Positions 58,177 to 64,000 of a DNA stretch of 64,000 bases are shown one piece after another. The DNA comes from Metallyticus violacea (Eukaryota > Arthropoda > Insecta > Mantodea > Metallyticidae): contig CM060843.1 of the NCBI GenBank assembly GCA_030762175.1, positions 119,032,869 to 119,096,868 on the forward strand. Reading direction: 5' to 3'. The number at the start of each line of letters is the position of its first letter. Positions within the stretch are counted from its first letter, which is position 1. Below the pieces are notes generated by a model. It was not told the origin of the DNA. It was given only the letters and a program-made list of their open reading frames with translations, and ran no database searches. Both the position numbers and the translations under genes were made by a program.

Positions 58177-58656
58177 TAAGGAGTGTTTCAATGAACATCA
58201 TAGTGTTGTGATTAGACAGTGTATGTTGTAGTGAGACTTTAAAATTGGCAGGAACAAACCAGTGCCAACTTGGAAGATGGAACAACGCATGTGTATTAAA
58301 CAAAAAACCACCAGATAGCAGACGAGCTGTTCGCACTTGGAACAAAATAGCATAGTCCGATGATGTTCGTCAGCATAACCATAGAAGTGTATCTGGATTT
58401 AAAGTTGCACCTTTGTAACATTCAACTATTGCATAAATAGATACACGTCAAAATTTAGGTATTCATCTTCTAAAGGAGATGAATACATGCTGAGACACTT
58501 TTCCATTTTAGTTCATTTGCGATTTATTGCCTGTGATGTAAAGAACAGTCATCCCGAAACTGAAACTGTAATACAGGGAGCCCTAGAAAGAGCGATCAAC
58601 TGAAGGAAGTAATTTACAAATTTAAGAAATTGTTTCCATTGTTTTACATCATTTTA

Positions 58657-58672
58657 TAATAATAATAATAGC

Positions 58673-58709
<37 letters not shown>
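58657..58709. repeat. AAT microsatellite
   Basis: About 50 bp of AAT repeat with one GC interruption. Confidence 0.95.
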
Positions 58710-59478
58710 TGTAGAGAGAATGTTTTAAGCTGATATTTTTTTTAATGTTGTAAATGTGTCACTGTTTCCTGCCGCACTCTGTACTTATATTTTTCTCTTT
58801 CTATACTTCGAAGGAGGGATAGGACGACAACATTTTTCATCGGAGGGCCGTGTATATCTTTCCTCGATGTATATATTCCAGGATATTCCGACTTTATTGT
58901 ATAAGAGCGGACTGTTTGTAGAACTACAACACGTTTAAAAGGCTCGACTTAGCTCTATCCACTTAACCTGCCGTGGAACTTTATTGACTTCTCCACGCAG
59001 TCATGTTGAGATTAGCTTCAGAACTTTACATGGCTCACTTCTCTCGGCAGTCAACCATCTCTGTGATGGATTATCCAGCAGAATTTGCAGGGGATTGGGA
59101 AGAGAGAGAAGGCGGGAGAAAAAAGGAGAAGTATACGCTTGCAATGGTTCTCAAACCATAAACCATGAGGCCATCAAAGAAGGCATATTAAAAGCCTGGA
59201 AGCCAACACTTTCCTTACGTGAAAGTTCATAGAAAGCTGTTAAAAGTAGGTCAGCCGCATTAAAGTTAACGTATTACATCCAAAACAAATTTGGTTTGTT
59301 GGCCAATTTGAGAGTTAGAATGCAGGCTCTAACAAATCACATAGCAACATAACTTTGGGTAACTGGTTATATTCCGTACTTCAATTTGCTACATTTTATG
59401 TTTCACATCACACTATATAGCAATACTTTTATAAAAGCTTAGGAATCAGAATATGCAAGCACAATTTCAAGTATTTTT
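58710..59478. other. No gene recognised
   Basis: Two short plus-strand frames (58756..58938 and 58984..59232) lie in DNA with average composition and have no recognisable domain. Confidence 0.4.
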
Positions 59479-59744
59479 AATATTGTTTAACGCCCATTTT
59501 TACTACTGAGGCACCACAGGTGAGCACTGATGATACATGAGATGAAATGGCATATTGGGAAATGATTTTTAAGGAAGGAAATGTTCCAGGCCTAAGTTTA
59601 GGGTACCTCCCCGGCATTTGCCATTTATGAGGACTGGGGAAAACCTGGAAAAAACCCCAGTCAGGGAGGACGGTCCTGGCAGGATTCGAACCTCAGATCT
59701 CCCGCTCACAAGTCCATGCCTTGACGACCTTAGCTACTTGTGAC
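59479..59744 (-). mobile_element. SINE family B, copy 8
   Basis: Minus-strand copy from the GGGCGTTAAACAATATTAAA end (59479) to a diverged head (TCACAAGTAGCTAAGGTCGT at about 59744). B-box region GGTTCGAATCCTG is intact. An 8-bp deletion removes part of the GGCGGTGG segment. Confidence 0.9.
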
Positions 59745-62700
59745 TCAGATGAATTTAAACTCCTAGATACACCCATTTGAAACAACCCGAATTATTTCTA
59801 AATGAAACAAAATATGTAATTTATAAAAAAGAAAAATTGGGAAAAGCTAAAGATATTTCGATTATTTTAGGTTGTTGAGTCCGTTAATTTAGAACATGAA
59901 TACTGGCATTCCTGACGGAAGTTAAACTAAGTGATATTTGTTTTTGGATATGCGCCTATTACACATAGTGATATTTTATTCTTTCAATCATTAACCATTT
60001 TCGGTCTTTCGCTATCCTTTGTATCACTCACTCTAGGGCCTTAATATACCTATGTGAGATTTAAACCAACAAATGCAATTCAGTGACTTTTGAAAAAGGC
60101 ATAACTTGATTGTATGAAAGCATGTTTCAGAAGATTTACTATCAGATATGTAGCGCACTCCCGAAAATGCCGAATATTTCCTGTACTCCATATTAATGTG
60201 GCGCATCTGGCTCTGCTGTCGCCAATATTTATCATGTCTTTGAATTACGAGAAATGGAGCACGTCTAGAGAACTAATACACATTGAATCTCAAGCACAAC
60301 TTATTTCTAGTTTGTATGTGTTCGAAAAACACTGTTAAAATTTTACCTTCACATTCTGACTATGAAACTGCAACCATGGAAACATTTTAGATGTGTAGAA
60401 AGGGCGTGCAAATAAGCCAGAGTAACGGTGGAGGAGGTGAAAATAGACTGCAGGAATCCCCGCAGAAGCTCTTGCAGGAGATGGGAATATTCATATGTGC
60501 ATGTTAACCAGCAAAGCTGTGTCCATATCGCGTTGCTGCAGTGCAAACATTGAAAACGGAAAAGACCGAGTTACTATCTTTTTTTCAAGCAGTTTGAAAA
60601 TGCGCGTGGTTCTCGGACTAGGCACTGTTCTTCCTGAGTGGATAGATCAATTTTCAGTATTTGGGCTAAAGAAGACCCCTTATGTTGTGAAGAACACTGC
60701 TCTTCATCGTCATGTTGTGAACTAATTTTCGCGTCGAATATTGATCCCATAAAACAGTGAATTCCGCAATTTATATAGAAATCTTCCACCAGTTTGCAGA
60801 TTATTGGATGATGAGGGACTCCATATTAGTTACACTGAACAGGACATTAACTGATATGTTCATTCCGTAACAGAGAGGCGTTTGCAGAGTCTTGATGCCA
60901 GTGACAACCACCGTTCATATCTCCTGTAACTTTATCATCCTTGTGTATGCTATTGAAATGCGTTCATTATTTTTAAATTTATATGAAAAAATCAGAGACT
61001 GAGAGTGACTGGAACATTTGCACAAAAATACATGTTCTACTCGAATAGTGCGCGATAAAATATATACATTTTGAGTTTTTGCATCCCGGCTTAAATGCTG
61101 AACTGTATTACACATTTTGTGTAGACGCCTTTATACTGGAACTCGTCATGTGTATTTTAAATATTAAAGTTAAATGTAATTAAAATTGACCTACTAATAA
61201 ACTGTAAATGCGGTGCCTTATGAAATGACCATGCATTTTTTCCCGTGAGCATGAACCAATAAAAGTGCTATTAAACATTAATTAAAAGTTTATTTCTTTT
61301 TATAACTTTTGATAGAAATTACTGTAAATTTTATTACTCGAATCATATCGTATCTGTATATGATCATTTTTTGAGCATTACGTTTATCATTAATCATTGT
61401 TTTTTATTCTCTATTCCATCCCAAAAAACAAAAAGTTGCTAAGGCTAATAAAGAACTCACTTATCTTGAACTGATTTAAACTGCCATGTTGCAAGTTGAT
61501 ACGCATCGCATTAACGTTGGAATTTAATTAAACAAAAAGTCACATAAATTCATTGTTTCTCGGATAGTTAAGGTATTAAGTGCACACGTTAACTGCTGCT
61601 TTTGTTTGCCTTTACTTCTAAAATAAAAATCTCTCTCCCACGCGCATTCTCCATAATAAATCCCTGTCACTGTTGAAGGTTTTCGTTTGTCTGTCATCCA
61701 TCAAGTCTCAAGAGACTCCTGTTTTTTAATCCGTGGCCCTTGCGTTTTGACAAAGCTTGTCATCGGGAGGGTAAGGTCAGGTAAATGAAAGTTGGCTCCC
61801 GATATCCATCAAACTAACAGACGCTTTTTGTGTGTGCGGCTTGTATTAAGGTTAGAACGAGAACTTGTTTTTGCATCAAGCACTCAATTTCCCGTCAGTC
61901 CCTGCCCAGAAAGCACACACCCTGCTCAAAAATCAATCGGGTCAATCTCAGCTTATTTTTCATGAGTTGTGTGCTTATTCTGTTAGATGGACGCGGCACT
62001 ATGGAGTTTACTTGGGTGCATGTAAGTCCCGTACGCAATATGTACCTGTTTTCCGCAAGGATGAAACAAGTCAAATGTTTAATTATACTTATTTAGCCCC
62101 TAAGTGTAATTAGTTTTTCTTCTTTGTCATAATGATTATGATCAATAAGAGAATTTTCGACATTGGAGGTCTCGTCGGTTTGTCGTAACAGTCTGAAAAA
62201 TGCTGTGTTACATTTTGAAAAATTTCCTCACTAATCAAGTCATTGTATGTACTAAAATTGGTGAACTTGTTACCATGGGAGTGTATTTGATATCGTATTT
62301 TAGTAAATAGTTCCATATACAACTGTTAAATCGTAAAATTACTTCCACAGGATTTGAAATAATTGCAATCAACATAGGAATAAATAGAAACGAAACAAAA
62401 ACGAATATAGTTCAAATAGGTGACACAAAACTCTTGCTCCTCCATTTCATTAGGCACATTAACCAGTTATTGAGCTAGTCTATATGTTCTGTGCATTTCC
62501 TGCTTTTTTAAAAATATTTCTGCTCGCCTTCGAAATGATGGTAGTTTCTTCACAGTAATTTATGATTAAATATTTAACGATTCCATCCAAGCTATCAACT
62601 TATATTGTGAATAATTTGGGATATCCTTTGTTTATTATTTTTAAAACTCCTAGTTCCGAAAAAAGTAGTTAATACCCCAGAAGTCGGTAAAAAATATAAG

Positions 62701-64000
62701 ATGAAATAATAAACAAGTCTGTATACTTTAAATACATTGAATATCCTTTCACTTATTTCTCTAAGGCGATCTCTTTACCGGTACTATTAAAAAGTTCTAC
62801 AAACATTATTTTAACATCCATGTGCCTATTTTTGTATGTGGTTACTATTTAAATAGCCAGATTTAGTAAAACAACACGATCTACAAAGAAAATTTTCTGG
62901 ATATTATCATATTTATTCAAGTGGTAGTAATAAGTTTTTTCCTAATATAAATTATGTTTTGAATTCAGCTGTCATACAAAATAAGCTCCATTTTTCTTCC
63001 TATTTAGTATATTTACTACTAGTGGATAAGAATATCTTTGAAGAGAAGAATGTTTCAATTGTCTGAACCTATACTTTGATGGAGCATCTGAGATTAGCAC
63101 GTTAACAAGTGTACACTGATGACATGAGCGCTACTGCTTCTCTACTGTGCTTTACGCTTGATGCCTGAGGAGCATTAGCTGAGGAGGATTGTTGGAGAGC
63201 ACTGTGGTAACACCATAACAGAATAGAGTATTTCAATACCACAGTAATTTCTTCCTCTCCAACTTGACTGTCTTCAGCTTCAAATATAAATATATACATA
63301 ATATTGCAAAAATTCATTTACAACTTTTGAGAAATGATAAAAGAAGCCAAAGGAACTTTTTATGAGCTAAAAGGCTTGTAGTTCCACCGTTTTCCCCTAG
63401 AGGGATGTACTCAGAAATTGAGCTCTACTCACTAAGCATTATTTCACTCCTATGGAGGGCGAAATTACATTTATCATTTACACACTTATTAAAATTGTCT
63501 TCCATTGGAATGTTTACAGGGGTGTTCGCAAGGACCCTGTCTCTTAAAGTCATTCGTTGGAAGAACACGAGAGACGGCAAACTATGTTCGTCAAACATTG
63601 CCTTGTAGCCCGGATGTTGCATCGTGCCTTCCCATAAATGAGATGCATGCTTGCTAGCTCAGAGAACATAAAGGTTTTGATAGAGACTATCAAAACGAAA
63701 ACCACATTGTAAATACCATATAGTAACATTAACTGCCCCTCGATAGTTACTGGAATGATACCATTAAACAGAACAATGTGAAGGCCTACTTTTCTTTGCA
63801 AAAGTATCAAACACAAGATGCAGATCTTCTTGGAAATGAAGCAAGCAGATTACAACACACGATATCAGCATTCTCCGTTGTAAACACCAATGGTAGATCA
63901 TGTAAACTTGCCAGATTTCCAGAATTTCTATAAGAGATATCAATATTCTTTCTCTTAAAGATAGATAGAGATCGTTCTCTAACCATAAACAGTGTCGCAA
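59745..64000. other. AT-rich DNA, no gene recognised
   Basis: Several short frames (for example 60495..60725, 61830..62113 and minus-strand 63764..64000) occur but none shows a domain, repeat or splice-bounded structure I recognise. No SINE or LINE sequence identified. Confidence 0.45.

Noticed and set aside
61640..62113. GC-richer segment with two overlapping 82-88-codon frames
   Set aside because: No motif recognised, and overlapping frames with different content argue against coding.
63425..64000. Overlapping minus-strand frames at the end of the window
   Set aside because: I tried to read them as a decayed transposase but found no ordered motifs.

Overview
This window looks like intergenic or deep-intronic DNA from a repeat-rich, AT-rich animal genome. 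An insect is most likely, and I would guess a polyneopteran (cockroach, termite, stick-insect or cricket type). That guess rests on the mix of tRNA-derived SINEs, LINE proteins, mariner/Tc1-type transposases and long ATT and TA microsatellites; I cannot name a species. There is no intact protein-coding gene, rRNA, functional tRNA, CRISPR array or operon. The only host-coding candidate is one 57-nt exon-like segment on the minus strand at 29960..30016. If it is real, the window is largely intron of a minus-strand gene.

Layout. 1..6100 is mostly unique AT-rich DNA, with a LINE 3' end (2840..3806, minus) that carries a nested SINE with target-site duplications. 6087..6381 holds a hairpin repeat between TA microsatellites. 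9424..11108 has two decayed mariner-like transposases and a SINE. 13667..16380 is a cluster of SINEs and a further mariner remnant. 20395..21400 has a LINE-type 3' hairpin, then a tandem array that resembles LTR-element primer-binding sites. 24072..24329 is a foldback element. 30240..31329 has a Tc1-like remnant and a SINE. 34000..35624 has a SINE, microsatellites and the best copy of the hairpin repeat. 41930..49180 is the densest part: inverted transposase tails, two decayed LINEs each interrupted by a SINE, an inverted LINE fragment and more SINEs. 53600..55080 has another 3' hairpin and a Mutator-like (MULE) transposase remnant. 58049..59744 has one more hairpin-repeat arm and a SINE. The rest is AT-rich DNA in which I see no gene.

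Two SINE families dominate. Family A (six copies) has a tRNA-like head with a TGGTGTAGTGGTTACC-type A box, and ends in a GGACGC...GCGTCC hairpin plus a TAAA-rich tail. Family B (eight copies) has a Leu/Ser-tRNA-like head (GGCCGAGGTCGTTAAGG) and ends in GGCGTTAAACA plus an A-rich tail. A hairpin like that of family A also ends the LINE at 2874 and two short repeats at 20418 and 53985, which suggests a shared reverse-transcriptase recognition signal. Several insertions keep clean target-site duplications, so insertion order can be read. No unknown multi-gene system is visible. The most original structures are the TA-bounded inverted-repeat family, the shared 3' hairpin, the primer-binding-site-like array, and the candidate exon.
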